NCBI GenBank assembly: GCA_007922195.1
Contig: ML682024.1
Location: 11,366,572-11,430,571 of the forward strand
Direction: 5' to 3'
Length of the DNA: 64,000 nucleotides
Origin: Podocnemis expansa
Taxonomy: Eukaryota > Chordata > Testudines > Podocnemididae
Part shown: positions 1 through 11,708 of the stretch, piece by piece
How the letters are laid out: every line of letters begins with the position of its first letter
Numbering within the stretch: the first letter of the stretch is position 1
Notes under the pieces: generated by a model
The model's database searches: none
The model's input: only the letters and a program-made list of their open reading frames with translations
Told to the model about the DNA's origin: nothing
Translations under genes and position numbers: made by a program

Positions 1-640
1 AAGGAGGGGGGTGTGACGGGGCAGCCCCACCCCACACTCAAGCGGGCGTATATGACTGGAAGGGAAGGGTAGCCCTGCCCCTCAGGCCCTGCTGGGCATG
101 CTCAAACAGCTGCCCAGGTATAAAAGCCTGCAGTTCTCCTCAGTTGGGGAGAGGCCAATGAAGGGAGCAGACGTATGTTGAAGGCTCCTACCCAGACTCC
201 GGCTTGACTCCTACCTCAAGGAAGCTGCCTCATAGGACGCTAGAAATGCCGACCGCAGAAAGCACTGCTGATCAGGGCGTCTCCAGCTGTGAGGATACCG
301 AGACCCAGGTAGGAAGTAGCCCAGGGCAGGGTACAACGGGGTGAACCTTGGTGTGGTTAGGGCCTCAGCTGGCGCGTTGCAGCATGGATCCCTGCCGACT
401 GGGCCGAGGCTCCCGTTAACCCCAGGGCCCTGGGCTGGGGTTCAGTGGAGTGGGAGGGCCTGAACCCCCCCTACCTGGGCCTACGCCCCTCAGGGCGCCC
501 AGCCGGGGCTTGAACTTATTGACTCGGGCCAGTGGACCACACCGCCCTGATGTGAAGGGCTTGGACTTATTGACTCAGGCCAGTAGGCCGCACCGCCCTA
601 CACCCAAAGGCCCCTGTGAACGTTATCTATAACCATTAGG
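1..640 (+). repeat. LTR-like GC-rich repeat with TATA box
   Basis: A promoter-like block: a TATA box (tataaaag) at 119-126, then about 180 nt of transcript-like sequence with an ATG at 246 and 21 open codons running to a good splice donor (cag|gtagg) at 308/309. The TATA, leader and donor arrangement resembles LTR-driven repeats common in turtle genomes. That family assignment is from memory of such repeats, not from a search. A true host first exon cannot be excluded. The open stretch has no recognised domain. The second half (about 380-640) is GC-rich and contains a short tandem duplication. Confidence 0.35.
508..611. repeat. Two-copy tandem repeat, about 50 bp unit
   Basis: Two adjacent diverged copies share gcttgaacttattgactc-like and ccgcaccgcccta-like blocks, each followed by a run ending in aagg. 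The small open frame over it (450-632) is repeat-derived and is not called as a gene. Confidence 0.6.
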
Positions 641-1012
641 CCACTCTGCCTTGAACCGGGAGGCTGGGATTGTGGCTCAAAACCAGGAGCTCCCCCGCAT
701 TGGAGCATGTGGAGTTAGTGCACTCCGCAACACCAGCATCACCACACTTTTCCTTGAGTGCTCCTGCCTGTGCCCAAAGCTGCAGTGGGAGTGAATGATA
801 GAGAAGACCCAGTGATTCCATCAGAGTCACCCATGGGGGCCAAAAGTGTGTTATAGCCTTAGTGTGTGTTTGTGCTTTACTTTCTCTTTTCAGCACAAGT
901 AAATCACTCTGTATAGTATCTGACATCCTCGGTAAGGGACCTTTCTATGGGGAGAATAGGCAGTAGAGGCCTCTTTGAATTAAATATCTGTTGTTTCTCA
1001 CTTTGATTTCAG

Positions 1013-1037
1013 AATGGAGAGACTCATAACTATGCAG
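1013..1037 (+). pseudogene. Relic of a short cytoplasmic exon upstream of SPRY
   Basis: A pyrimidine-rich acceptor (gatttcag) and a strong donor (gtaag) bracket 25 nt. Butyrophilin-type genes place several 21-27 nt phase-1 exons between the membrane span and the B30.2 exon, and this sits about 400 nt upstream of one. The length is not a multiple of three. One extra A in the run ..ataac.. creates a TAA when read in phase 1; without it the exon would be an open 24-mer. This fits a decayed short exon of the SPRY gene to its right. Chance acceptor-donor pairs of this length do occur, so confidence is low. Confidence 0.3.
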
Positions 1038-1437
1038 GTAAGAAAATATACATTTTGCCTGGTAATCAGAAATAATTTGTACATAAAAAAAAAAAGCCTG
1101 GAAATAGTACATCCTGCTACCATAAAGATGAAATCTGAAGTTTTTCTCCATTTCATCTCAGGCCTTTTTAATTCACTTCCTTCAACCTGTCAGGATCTGG
1201 CACAATATATTTGAGTATCAATAAGATAAACATTTCAGGATCCCTTCCATTTCTGTATGAGGTTCAATTGATTTTTGCACCTCTGAAATATTTCAGTGTC
1301 AGCAAATTGTCAAAACATTAGTGTCAAAAGGGAGTTTTGCCTCACTGAGGAAAGTAGAATTTGGCCCTCAAGGCATATCTCCCACATTTATACGGGAATT
1401 AAATAAGGATTTTATAAATCTCAATCTCTATTTGCAG

Positions 1438-1912
1438 ATGACATCACTCTTAGTGCAGACACAGCACATCCCAACCTCTGTTTCTGGAGATAAAAAGCAT
1501 TTTACTCATGAAGTCCAAGCTCACAAAGTTCAGAAAAATCCAGAAATGTTTGATTCAACTGTTTGTGTGTTGGGCTGTGAAGGATTCTGCTCTGGAAAGC
1601 ACTAGTGGGAGCTGGAGGTTGGGAGCAGCACTGACTGGAACGTGGGAGTGGCCAGAAAATCCATACAAAGAAAAGGAAAACTCTCTCTGTTCCCTAAAGA
1701 GGGATTCTGGGTCCTGGGCTGAATGGGAAAGATTCCTGGGCAAAAACAGATCCATGGACAAAAGTCATGGTGAAGAAAATACCCAGAAAATTGGAATTTA
1801 CCTTAGTTACAAAGAGACAGGTGACTTTTTTTCAGTGTGGTGAGGATGTCTGTGCTGTTCACATTTAATAACTGTTCCTTTGAAGGAGGGGTTTGTCCAT
1901 TCTTTAAGGATT
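1438..1912 (+). pseudogene. B30.2 (PRY-SPRY) exon, copy 1, broken
   Basis: After the acceptor tttgcag the sequence reads, in phase 1, DDITLSADTAHPNL, the start of a PRY domain (family pattern: V-T-L-D-P-x-T-A-H-P). SPRY core blocks follow: FDSTVCVLGCEGFCSGKH, then WELEVGSSTDWNVGVARKS, KGKLSLFPKEGFW and TQKIGIYLSYKETGDFF. B30.2 domains are intracellular ligand-binding modules of butyrophilins and TRIM proteins. The exon cannot make a protein. A stop follows GDK..FWR in the PRY frame near 1491, the Tyr after GKH is a TAG at 1603-1605, another stop follows FWVLG, and at least two frameshifts separate the blocks. The rest of its gene would lie to the left, outside the window. The identity of the domain is solid; which family (butyrophilin, TRIM or other) is not. 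Confidence 0.82.
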
Positions 1913-2735
1913 TTCCGAAAGAAACACAAATGGAAATTTGTTCTAGAAGAGATGAATGAGCTCAAAGTGGCACAGCTGCACCTTTGTCCCATTGTATCTC
2001 TGAAAACAAATTTCTCACCAATGAATCTGAATTTCATTTGCTTCCTTGTTGTCTTGCCACCAGCTCTAAAACAGTATTGCTATCCATTTAATGGATTTGA
2101 ATCTGACAGATTTCTATCCAATAAAATTCAAACTGTGGTTTTCACTTTGTCTTTTGTGCACTACCATCTTAATTACAAGCACTACTTGGAGATGGAGGTT
2201 ATGAGCAGCACTGACTGGGACCTGGGAGTGGCCAGAAAATCCATACAGAGAAAAGGAAAACTGTCTTGGTCCCCTAAAGAGGGATTCTAGGTTCTGGGTC
2301 TGAATGGGAGAGATTCCTTGGCGAAAACAGATCTATGGACCTGGGTCATTGTGCAGAAAAAGGTCAATATTGTAGTTTACCTCAGCTATGAAGATAGGCA
2401 GGTGATATTTTGCAATGAAACTGACAGGTCTGGTTTGTTCACATTTAAGGACTGTTCATTTGAAGAAGTTTATCCATTCTTCAAAAATTTCCACAGAGGA
2501 TCAACCATGAGAATTTGTTCTATAAGTGACTTCTCCCACTGTATCTTTCAAATCAAATATCTGATCAATGAGTTTTAATTTCATTTGCCTGCTCGTTATC
2601 TTGGTGCCATTTCTGAAATAGCATTGCTACTTGTTTATGGCTATGAACCTATGACATCAAGATTCTACCCAATAGAATTGATGCTATAGTTTTTATTCTG
2701 GACTTTGTGCTCTGTCATCCTAATTACATGTTTGC
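1606..2735 (+). repeat. Tandem duplication containing the SPRY halves
   Basis: Unit 1 (about 1606-2180) and unit 2 (about 2183-2735) align over their whole length. Examples are aaaatccatacaaag at 1656 against 2236, gttcacatttaa at 1857 against 2437, and the non-coding tattctacccaata-like block near 2110 against 2660. The offset is 580 bp and drops to about 550 bp through small deletions. The duplicated block covers the SPRY 3' half and its downstream flank. Confidence 0.8.
2180..2578 (+). pseudogene. B30.2 (SPRY) exon fragment, copy 2
   Basis: This is a second, better preserved SPRY 3' half. In one frame it reads HYLEMEVMSSTDWDLGVARK, KGKLSWSPKEGF, then a TAG (2288-2290) where the family has Trp, then AKTDLWTW, VVYLSYEDRQVIFCNETDRS, FTFKDCSFEEVYPFF. 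Only that one stop interrupts it before the natural-looking end at 2576-2578. The PRY half and SPRY start are missing: the sequence just upstream is the 3' flank of copy 1, so this copy arose by a tandem duplication that broke inside the domain. It is less mutated in its 3' part than copy 1. It cannot encode a complete B30.2 domain. Confidence 0.8.
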
Positions 2736-4429
2736 AACAATAAATGATTTTGTTCATTACTTCAACCAAATAATGTTATTGGACTTGGCTTATTTTCTAG
2801 AGAAACTGGTGCCCACAATTAAATTTTCAAGATTTTTAGAAGCTCAGCTGCCATTTACCCAATATGAAGAAGTTCTTAGTAAAATCTGACTACTGTCACA
2901 GTGGAGGCTGCTGGATAGATTTTAATGAAGGAAAAACCTTCCAATCCACCACACATTCATTTATATCTAAGAGGCACAACACTACCAATCTGATAACTAA
3001 GTTAAGGCTTCTGACTGGCCTCCGTCCTTCTACGCAGCCATACAAAATTTGTTATAGTTACATGTCAGCTGCACCTCCAATCCCTTCCTAATCCCACTGA
3101 AAGCACTCATCTTGAGGCCTTTGTGTATCTCAAGGCATAAGGTTACAAGTCTTCGGGTCTTAGATAGGGACATGACTATAGTAATCCAATTTAACATCCA
3201 CTTATTAACCCTCAATCCAGCCTCAGTCCTAGTCTATACTTACCTTGATATTCAGCGGCAGTTGATGGCAGATACGCAAGACATGTAAAATATCTTGCAT
3301 ATCTGCCGGCGACTTTCTAAGCTGGCAGGACATACTGGGGGAAGCCAACTGCAAATGGCTTGCAGTCGGCTTTCAGCAACTCCTGTTCGGGGGCAGGAGT
3401 TGCTATGATGACTCTGGAGAGCATCAGTAAGTTCACACTCACTGCTAAATCAAGCCCAGAAGATCACACTGACAGTGGCAATTTTGCTGCTGTCAGTCTA
3501 GACATACCCTCAGAATGGGTACCTGCTTGATCCTCCTCTCAGTAAACTGTCACTAGGGATACTGACCCAAGCATTTTAAAATCTAAGTATTTTTATTTAG
3601 CAGTTGTATAGTTTATTGAACTAGTGTAACATCCCTTTAAATAGTTTGAGCCCCCCTGTTGATGGTCGTCATAGCCTATGGATTGGGAACTTTCAGAAGT
3701 TGGTCAAAGCAGCTATATGTATGCACTTAGGCCATGCATACTTGGGAATATTTTGTAAACTCATTTCATTTGGAATCAACTGTGCCTGCTTTGTTTCTTC
3801 ATATTGTTTTGACTTTGTGAGGAGCACAAGACATAATGATTGATAACAAGGAGGAAAGCCCAATCCTGGAGTTCAGTGAAATAAACATTAACTGCTGAGT
3901 CCTAGAATAAAAGGAAATGGCAGCCATGGTGACTGTGAAAAAATTGATCATTAAGGAAAAAATTTAAAAGCTTCATAAAAATCTGGCTGTCTTGGAAAAA
4001 TTGACTTACTTAAGACAGTGGGACTGTCCACTAATGAACTGTGATAAGAGAGTGTAACAGATTAGGATAGCTAATGGTTTCAGTGTTGAGCAAAAGGCAT
4101 ACTTTTTATTGAGCATAATGAGGACTAAATCCTATAACCTTCTATGTAGCCTGAAAGTTCCAGGTGAACCAGCAGATGGAACATCTCCTGAGGTTGCAGC
4201 AATTCTCCACATTCTCCACTCACAACTGCATAATGTTTCTGATTTCATAAAAGAAATCAAAAAGAAAAACTAATCCTGAGTATATGGCTGATATAAGGAT
4301 ATTAACACAATACTACCAGTTTGGGGAAAGTTTAAATGACATTGTAGTGTAACAAGCAAAATGAAAGAAACCAAGAGCAGTTATTCACTGAGACTGATTG
4401 GATCCTAAAACAGGTGGCTAAAACTTGCT
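2736..4429. other. Non-coding interval, no gene seen
   Basis: AT-rich sequence without a recognisable exon. Around 3222-3518 is a more GC-rich insert ending in ..gtctagacataccc, resembling the right end of the miniature elements that begin ggtatgtctacac elsewhere in the window (24.99, 45.5 and 47.8 kb). A matching left end was not found. About 3840-4300 may be very old LINE sequence. Confidence 0.4.
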
Positions 4430-4873
4430 ACATCAAAGACTGGACACACACAGGTCTATGAAGCCAGATGCAATGCACCTGAGGCTGCTGAAAGAGTTGG
4501 CTAATGTGACTGCAGAGCTATTGGGCATTATCTTTGAAAACTTGTGTTGATTGAGGGAGGTCCTGGATGACTTAAAAAATGCAAATATAGTGCCCATCTT
4601 CTAAAAAAGGAAACAAGGCATAACTGGGGAATTATAGACCAGTCAACCTCCCCCAGAAAAATCATGACTCAGGTCCTAAAGGAATCCATCTGAGGCAACT
4701 GGAAGAAAGGAAGGTGGTCAGGAATAGTCAACGTGAATTCACCAAGGGCAAGTCATGCCTAACTAATATGATTGACTTCTATGATGATATGACTGGCTCT
4801 ATAGATGTAGGGAAAGTGGTCTGTGTGATGTCTTCAAATTTAGCAAAGAGTTTGATACAGTCTCCCACTACAG

Positions 4874-5557
4874 CAGGCATCAGCAACCCCTGGCATGCAT
4901 GCTGGCAGTGGCACATGAGATGATTTTGAGTGGCATCTGGCATCCTCTGCCAAAAGTGCCACTTCTGCTCCAGAAAAGCAAGTGGCAGTGCCTCAGGCAC
5001 CCCGTGGCTCCAAGGCATATCATGGAAAGAAGCTGCCTCAACCTGCAACAGCTTCTTTCTATATGCAGGTGTGGCCAAACTGCTGTGCAAGAGCCACATG
5101 TGGCTCTTGAATGAAAAAGTGTGGCTCACGGAAGAACATCAGCAAATCAATTTAGTAGGTAAAAGTATATGGCTATATGCCTCAGTGCAGCTCTTGAAGG
5201 TTTAAAAATCCACTTATGTGGCTCTTGAGTTCCATAAGTTTGGCCACCCCTGTTCTATAGCATGCCTAGGGACCCTTGCCCCAGGTATTCCATAGAGAGG
5301 AGCTGCTTTGGATGGCTTCTTTCCAGGTGTGCTTGGGGACTCATCCCTGGGCACGCTGCATAGAGGAGTCATTTGGGGCATCTTCTTTCTGTGGCATGCC
5401 TTGGAACACCCCCCACACACTCCCAAATACTACAGCTGTGGAAGCCACTGTATTTTCAGGCAGCAGCCACATTTTTTGGCAAAAGGGGCTACTGGGACTG
5501 ACTGAGATTCGAGGAGGAGAGGCTGGCACAGAGGTCAGTAAAGGTTGCTCACCCCTG
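4874..5557. mobile_element. hAT-type element inside CR1
   Basis: The left end caggcatcagcaacccctgg and right end ggttgctcacccctg are inverted to each other. Flanking octamers cactacag (4866-4873) and cactgtag (5558-5565) look like an 8-bp target duplication with two later mutations. It has no transposase frame, so it is non-autonomous. It splits the CR1 reverse transcriptase region and itself carries another element at 5065-5252. Confidence 0.7.
5065..5252. mobile_element. Nested hAT-type miniature element
   Basis: Ends are gcaggtgtggccaaactg and the inverted aagtttggccacccctg. Flanks ttctatat (5057-5064) and ttctatag (5253-5260) are a one-mismatch 8-bp duplication. Its interior repeats the phrase gtggctcttgag. 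It is inserted within the 4874-5557 element, giving three nested layers here (CR1, hAT, hAT). Confidence 0.7.
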
Positions 5558-6197
5558 CACTGTAGTCTTTTCAGCAAGTTAAAGAATTATGGGTTGGATG
5601 AATGGACTATAAAATGGATAGAAAGCTGACCATATCATCAAGTTCAGTGGGTAATTATCAAAAGCTTGATGTTTACCTGACAACTGTCAACAAGTGAAAT
5701 GTGGATTGATGCCAGGGCCAGTTTTGTTCAACATTTCCATTAATGATCCAGTGGGTGGGGTGGATTGCACCCTCAGCAAGTTTAAAGATGACACTAATCT
5801 GGCGGGGAAGTGGTAGATATACTAGAGAGTAAAGATAGGATACAGAGTGACCTAGGTACATTGCAGAACTAGACCAAACAAATATATATGATGTGGTTTA
5901 ACAAGAACAAGTGCAGAATCCTACACTTAGGATGGAAAAATCCCATGAACTGCTACAGACTGGGAACCAACTTGCTAGGCAGCCATTTGGCAAACAAAAG
6001 ACTGGGTGTTACAGTGGACAGGAAACTGGAAATGAGTCAAAAGTGTGCCCTTATTTGCAAGAGGGCTAATGGCAAGCTGGGCTGTATTAGTAAAAGAATT
6101 GCCAGTGGATCAAATGATTATTCCCCTCTATTCAACGCTGGTTAGGCAACATCCAGAGTATTATGTCCAGTTCTGGGCCCTCCACTACAGAAAGGAT

Positions 6198-6960
6198 GTT
6201 GGAGTAACCTTGGAGAGGAAGGGGTTAACACCCTGGTCAGTGAGTCCCAGGGAAACCAATAGAAAGACAGTACATGTTTTTTAATTGGAGCAGCAGCCCT
6301 GCCTGTCCCTGTTTGATAGCAACAGAGTTCCTGGAAGGATCAGGAGGAGGCCAGAGAGAGGCCTGAGGAAGGATCCAGGGACATCCTTGCCAAGGATAAG
6401 CTCAAGTTTGTAGCTGACTAGGCATGAGTAGAACAAGGAACATTTAACTAGATGCAGTCAGGGTATTTCTTTATTTTTGGATCCGCTGTGCTGAACATAT
6501 GTACCCCTTCCCACTACTCTGTAGCTACTTAACTTAAATCTCAGAGAAGCAACTCTCTGTGTTTATCTATTCTTTTTAATTAAAGAATTCACTCTTTTAA
6601 AATAAGCTCTAAAAGGCAAGGGGTTTGTATGCATCTGCCTCAGACTACATAGCTGGGACTACATACTAAATGGGATTCTGTTCTATTTCCAGCTGATATC
6701 CCAGGTGGGGTTCAGTTGCTCTTTTGAAGGAGGAATAAAAGCAATTGAAGGTACCTCACAGGAAGGAATTCCAAAGTGTGCCTTCCTGGATTTTCAGGAG
6801 GGTTTGGATTTAGATGATGGCAGCAATACCATTTCAAGGCCAGGAAAGTGGTGGCCTTGGAGAGTTTTAAGACCTGGCTTTAAGGCCACTGGGTTTTAAG
6901 GCCTGTTGTAGGCCCCACCTTCTGCACTCAGAGTACCAGAGCGAGGAAACAGCTTTGACA
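6198..6960 (+). mobile_element. Solo LTR-like insertion, copy A
   Basis: About 760 bp interrupt CR1 and are closely matched by a second copy at about 32592-33363 in the same orientation. Shared blocks include ggtcagtgagtccca, ttggagcagcagcc, gacatccttgcca, ttctttttaattaaag and cacaggaaggaatt. Likely ends are TGGAGTAACC... and ...TTTGACA. No coding sequence is present. Length, the absence of internal genes and the paired copies suggest a solo LTR. The target duplication is unclear (gttg on both sides at best). Confidence 0.6.
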
Positions 6961-7415
6961 GTTGTGAACAAATCAGACAGAATCCAGAGGTCAACAAAAA
7001 TTATTATGGGGCTGGAGTCCATGACTTATGAGTAGAGGCTGGGGGAACTGGTTTGTTTAATCTGCAGAAGAGGAGAAAAAGGGAGCAGCCTTCAGGGACC
7101 AGCAAGGGGGTTCCAGTGATGAATGAAATGAGACTGTTCTCAGTGGTGGCAGATAATAGAACTAGGAGTAGTGATCTCATATTGCAGGGGGGGAGGTCAA
7201 GGTTGGACATTAGGAAATCTTTTCCATTAGGAAGGTGGTGAAGCTTTGGAATGGGGTAACTAAGGAGGTGGTAGAATCTCCATCCTTAGAGATTTGGATT
7301 CTGATTGGGATCATTTAATTAGGGTTGGTCCTGATTTGAGCAGGGGGACTGGACTAAATACCTCCTGAACTCCCTTACACTTCCAGACCTCATCTTCTTA
7401 TGATACTATGAATCT

Positions 7416-8109
7416 AGGAGTAGCACTTGACTCTGAAGATGTTCATGGACCAGTAATCACATCCTGTGATCTGAGCAATAATAAAACTGGCATTCAAGCA
7501 GAACACACAACATGGACACTGCTAAAACAAAGACTGCATGCTTTCATTCTCACAGTGCAAATAACAGTTGGTTGAAGGACAAAACCTGTAGAAATTGCAA
7601 TAAGTTAGAGATCACACAGTAAACACAAAGATACATCAGCAGTGCACAGTAACTATAGCACCAGGACAATACCAGAGAGTTTCAAATGGTAAAACTATAC
7701 AGGTGGGAAATCTCACACCTTGGGTGTTCCAAAAGTGAAGATGAAATAACTATAAACAACATACGCTAAACTCCACGTTATGAAGGGAGAAGCATCTGCA
7801 TTATTTGGTGATGAACAAAAGAGAGATTTACAGATTTGCTCAGACTCTAATGGTGATTCTTTCTTTAACGAAAATGGATAAAGAAAATTGTTTAACTGTG
7901 TGAATGTGAATAAAGCACATTTTCCCATATATCCATATCACTAATTTGCATGCCTCTATTTTAATAAAGCTAAGAACAAAAATTTAAAGCTTCATTTCTT
8001 TGTAGAGCTCACTATTTTTTAAATCTCAAACTGAAGATATTATAATATACAACCATTAAAATTCATAATTTTGAATGAATATTTTAATATTTGCACACAA
8101 AAGGATTCT
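7416..8109. other. Non-coding interval, nothing recognised
   Basis: AT-rich with no long conserved frame, no inverted ends and no tandem array that I can see. Confidence 0.4.
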
Positions 8110-9480
8110 GTCTAGGATTTTCAAATGACATTTGTCTTGGTACTGAATGATATTTTGATAAAAAAACTAGAATGATATCAAATGATCATGGCACTCATGA
8201 AATGGATTAAAAACTGATTAACTGATAAATACAAAATACATTTGTAAATGGGGAATCATTAATGAACAGGTACATATTTAGCAGGATCCCACAAGGATTG
8301 ATTCTTTGTCCTATATTATTTAACACTTTTATTAAGGACCTGGAAGAAAAAAAAAATCAAATCATCATTATCAAAGTACACAGATAACACAATAATAAGA
8401 AGCCTAGTAAATTATAAAGAGAAATCATGGATAAAGAACAAACCATGTGTGTTTTAATATGACTAAATGTCAATGCATATATCTAGCAACAAGGAAACTA
8501 GACTCTATGTAAACAGGATGGGTGTTTATCCTGGGAAGCAGTGACTCTTATTTGGGTGTGTGGGTGGAAAATTAACTGAACATGCACTTCTAGTGCAACA
8601 CTGTGGCCAAAAGAACCAATGTGATCTTGGGATATGTAAACAGGAAAATCTCAAGTGGAAGTAGAGACATTATTTTGCCTTTTTATCTGGCAATAGTGAG
8701 ACCACTGATGGAATCCTAGGTCCAGGTCTGGTCTCCACAACTCAGGAAGGGTGTTGATAAATTGGAAAGGATTCAGAGAAGAACCACCAGAATGATTAAA
8801 TTATTAGAAAACAGGCCAGATAGTAACTGACTCAAGGAGCTCTACCTATTTAGCTTAACAAAGGGAAGGTTAAGGGATGACTTGATCACAGTCTAAAGCA
8901 GGGGTCAGCAATGAAAAAAATGGAAGAGTCATTTTTTAAAATTCCTTCATTAACAAAGTGTTTTCAGAGCCACAGAAGGTGTAGTATCCTTGTGAGGGAA
9001 GCTAAGACCTGTGCCTGGGCATCTGCGGCAGTTTCCCCTAGAAAGGGGAATCCTGGCACCAGAAGAGCCACGCCTGCCAAGTCTTCTAGTGGTGGGAGGA
9101 ACCTGGAGCCTGACACGGGCAGCATTCAGGGTCCCCCAGTGGTGGGGTGGGACCTCGAGCCAGGAGTGGCTGCCTGCAGGTTTCCCCAGTGGTGAGGAAG
9201 GGCAGAGCCCAGAGGCACAAGAGGGCAGCCAAAGAGCTGCATGTGGCTCTGAAGGCACAGATTCCAGACCCCTGCTCTAACGTATCCAAATGGGGAACAA
9301 ATGTTTAATAATAGACTCTTCTATTTAGCAGAGAAAGGTGTAATATGATCTAATGGCTGGAAATTAAAGCTAGAAAATTCACACTGGAAATAAGAAACTG
9401 TTTAATAATGAATGTTATTGAACAACAAAACAGTTTACCACAGGTTGTGGTTGATTCTCCATCATTGATATCTGCTGCCT
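8110..9480 (+). mobile_element. Older CR1-like LINE fragment
   Basis: Diverged CR1 3' sequence: cccacaaggattgattctttgtcctatatta (8289), aaagtacacagataacaca (8373), ggtgttgataaattggaaaggattcagagaa (8750), aaccaccagaatgatt (8786), then gagctctacctatttagct. It is heavily mutated. It is interrupted by a hAT-type element at 8899-9274 and continues to a degraded tail. Confidence 0.7.
8899..9274. mobile_element. hAT-type non-autonomous element
   Basis: Starts caggggtcagcaatg and ends agattccagacccctg. Flanks gtctaaag (8891-8898) and ctctaacg (9275-9282) agree at six of eight positions. The interior is GC-rich. The short open frames across it on both strands are not conserved genes. Confidence 0.6.
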
Positions 9481-10942
9481 TTAGTATTTGTACCATTCCC
9501 AGTTGTGATTATTCATATCTCAGCTAATCATTCCACTTATAAGCAGGAGAGTGAGAAGTTACATGTACGGGAATCGGGTGAATGTTTTGTACAGTCTGAT
9601 TAAACATTGGGCTGAATTTCTGCTTTTGTGTAGACAAATATGAACTTCCCCTGGTGTTACAGAAAGAGTAAACAAGAGCTGACTAGCCATCTTTTTATAT
9701 TGAACATCTGCTGTTGCTTAAACACCATTGGCTGCATATTAGAGCTCTTTTCTTCCTAGTTTCCTGAAGTTGTCTATTAACTGGACAGTCACCAGACGTT
9801 GTAGACAGAGCTAGAAGCTAAGCTGAATATGTAAGTACAAAGCTTTTTACCGCTTTTACAAAGCATTTAGCTACAGCTCATTCATTAATGGTGTCAGACT
9901 TTAGGAGGTGGCAGTTCCAACATGGTTTTCTTGCAAATTCCCCTAGGTCTTTGCTTAATTACATTCTAAATGGTTTGTGGCAATTTGAGGTGAACTGTGA
10001 AGCATCATCCTTCAGCTCAGATATTCCAGCGCTCTACTCTGTCAGCTTAACGCAACCTCAATAATAAAGAAATGTGCTTTGCAAATAGATCAGCACAATA
10101 CTCCTCACTTGAATTAAAACCAGTTTTACTGATTCTCATGTTCTGCTATTTGTTCATACAATACCCTTAATTACAGTGGACTTAACTACTAAGTCAGTGC
10201 TTGCCTATCAGATGCATGGGGCCACCTTACAGTCATGAGTTCTCTCGTCTTTCTCTGTTTTCTTCAGAAAATTCTCTCAGCTTGGCTGTAAAAATCTTTG
10301 AGAAAATGAACAGAAAGAACTTTTCCCCCACACTTTATTTCATCAGTCATTATATTCCTGAGCCAATCCACTGAAGCCAAAGTGAGTATTTTTCTCTGAC
10401 TTCAGAAGAGAATGAATTTGGCCCTTTGTGAGGAAACTATACAAAGGATAGTTTTCTTACTTTAGTGTAGAAGAATGTGAATACAACAAAATTGTATCCA
10501 TCTAGATACTGAAAATTAATACATAGAACATGACAGCACAGCTGTAGTTAATGAACATATTAGTTCACAGCTTTTGTATATATAAACTCATTTACAGTAA
10601 GTAAATATAGGTGTGGCAAGTGACATTTATATACTGGTGAATAGTCTAGTTCTCTGGAATTCTAATCTGCATATTTACTAGTCTAAAGATTTCAGAAATG
10701 AATACAATAAAATCTCCAGTTTTTATGATGCAGCCATAAAACACAACAGGTGTGATATATTGCTGGATGAATGTCTCACATATTTTGTGTTTAACATCTA
10801 TTTAAAAATTGAACAGAATTTGTTTTAAGCAATTTACCTGGCTTTTCCTCATGGTAACTAGAGCTGGATAAATAGTGAATTTACTTGTTCCTTGACTGTG
10901 TGAGAAGGGATAAGCTTGCTAACCTAATCTGGCCTTTTCAAC
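9481..10942. other. Non-coding interval, no gene seen
   Basis: AT-rich. There is a good donor-like site (gtaagtac) at 9831 after a possible acceptor near 9759, but the 70-nt stretch between has no coding pattern, so it is not called. Nothing else is recognised. Confidence 0.35.
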
Positions 10943-11090
10943 TCTGGCTAGGGTTACCAAAAGTCCGGCAAAAGGAGGACATCTCCCCTTTTTGCCCTGC
11001 TGTCCTCCATCCTCCAGGCATTGGAGAAAAAGTGCATTTTGTCTGGCTTTTTTGTGGGATGCTGGAGACAGTGCTCTAAAAATAGAAGCA
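10943..11090 (+). mobile_element. Miniature DNA element fragment (ggaggacat family)
   Basis: Begins agggttaccaaaagtccggc and carries aaaaggaggacatc. The same terminal motif recurs inverted at 16890-16940, and as both ends of the element at about 22206-23262. This makes it a member of one repeat family. Only the left end is visible here. From about 11090 to 11700 I see no gene. Confidence 0.5.
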
Positions 11091-11708
11091 TGCAGGAGCC
11101 TGCAGAGCCAGAACCCATTCCCCTGACGGCTCAGCCCAGCTGCAGTTGCTGGTGGGGTTGGGAATTTAGAGAGGATCCCTTTCTGGGCTGATGTGTATTG
11201 GCAAGGAAGAGGGCTGGCTGCAACAAAGGAAGTGGTTTGAACCGCGCCTTTGCTTTCCCTTATTCCTTCCATTTCTTGCTCAACAGCTTCTTTTCAGTCT
11301 CCAGGTCAGGTACGGAGCCCCCTACCCCCCCACACTCAATTTTAGGGAAGGCTTGATCTTATTTTTTGGAGGGGCTGGGGCTTTTCTTCAGCATGATGTC
11401 ATCTCTACAATGCCCAGAGAGAAACCTGTGATTGCTTCTTTGCTTTCTGCTTTGCTGCCCTGCTTGGCTTAAAGTTTCTGGGGAGATTTGTTTTTTGGGC
11501 TGGAGGAAGGGAAAAGAGTCCCGCCAAGATCTCTTTCCCTCCTCTCATGAGAAAATCCTATTCCTGGGCTTCTGCCACTTCAGACTTTTGTCCTGGCCCC
11601 ATAGTGTTCAAAGTCAAGTGGAAGAAACTTACAACAGTTTCTCTAAAATGCTGGCTAAGGCAAGGAAAATGTCCTTTATTTTTATGTGAGGAAACCAGTT
11701 CTCTAATG

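Larger units (their letters stand above)
4430..7415 (+). mobile_element. CR1-like LINE, 3' portion, with nested insertions
   Basis: The sequence follows the 3' half of a CR1-type reverse transcriptase ORF and its 3' UTR. Cues are the gaattatagaccagtcaacct block (4631), gatgccagggccagttttgttcaacattt (5710), tttaaagatgacactaat (5781), tacacttaggatggaaaaa (5921), gggtgttacagtggac (6004), gttaggcaacatccag (6142), and the tail aggtcaaggttggacattaggaaatc near 7193. Translations show many stops, so it is dead. CR1 is the dominant LINE of turtles, crocodiles and birds. It is interrupted by a hAT element (4874-5557) and an LTR-like insert (about 6198-6960), and resumes with gttgtgaacaaatc at 6961. Confidence 0.8.

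Noticed and set aside
9759..9830. Possible non-coding exon ending at gtaagtac
   Set aside because: Splice-site-like signals only; no coding pattern or context.
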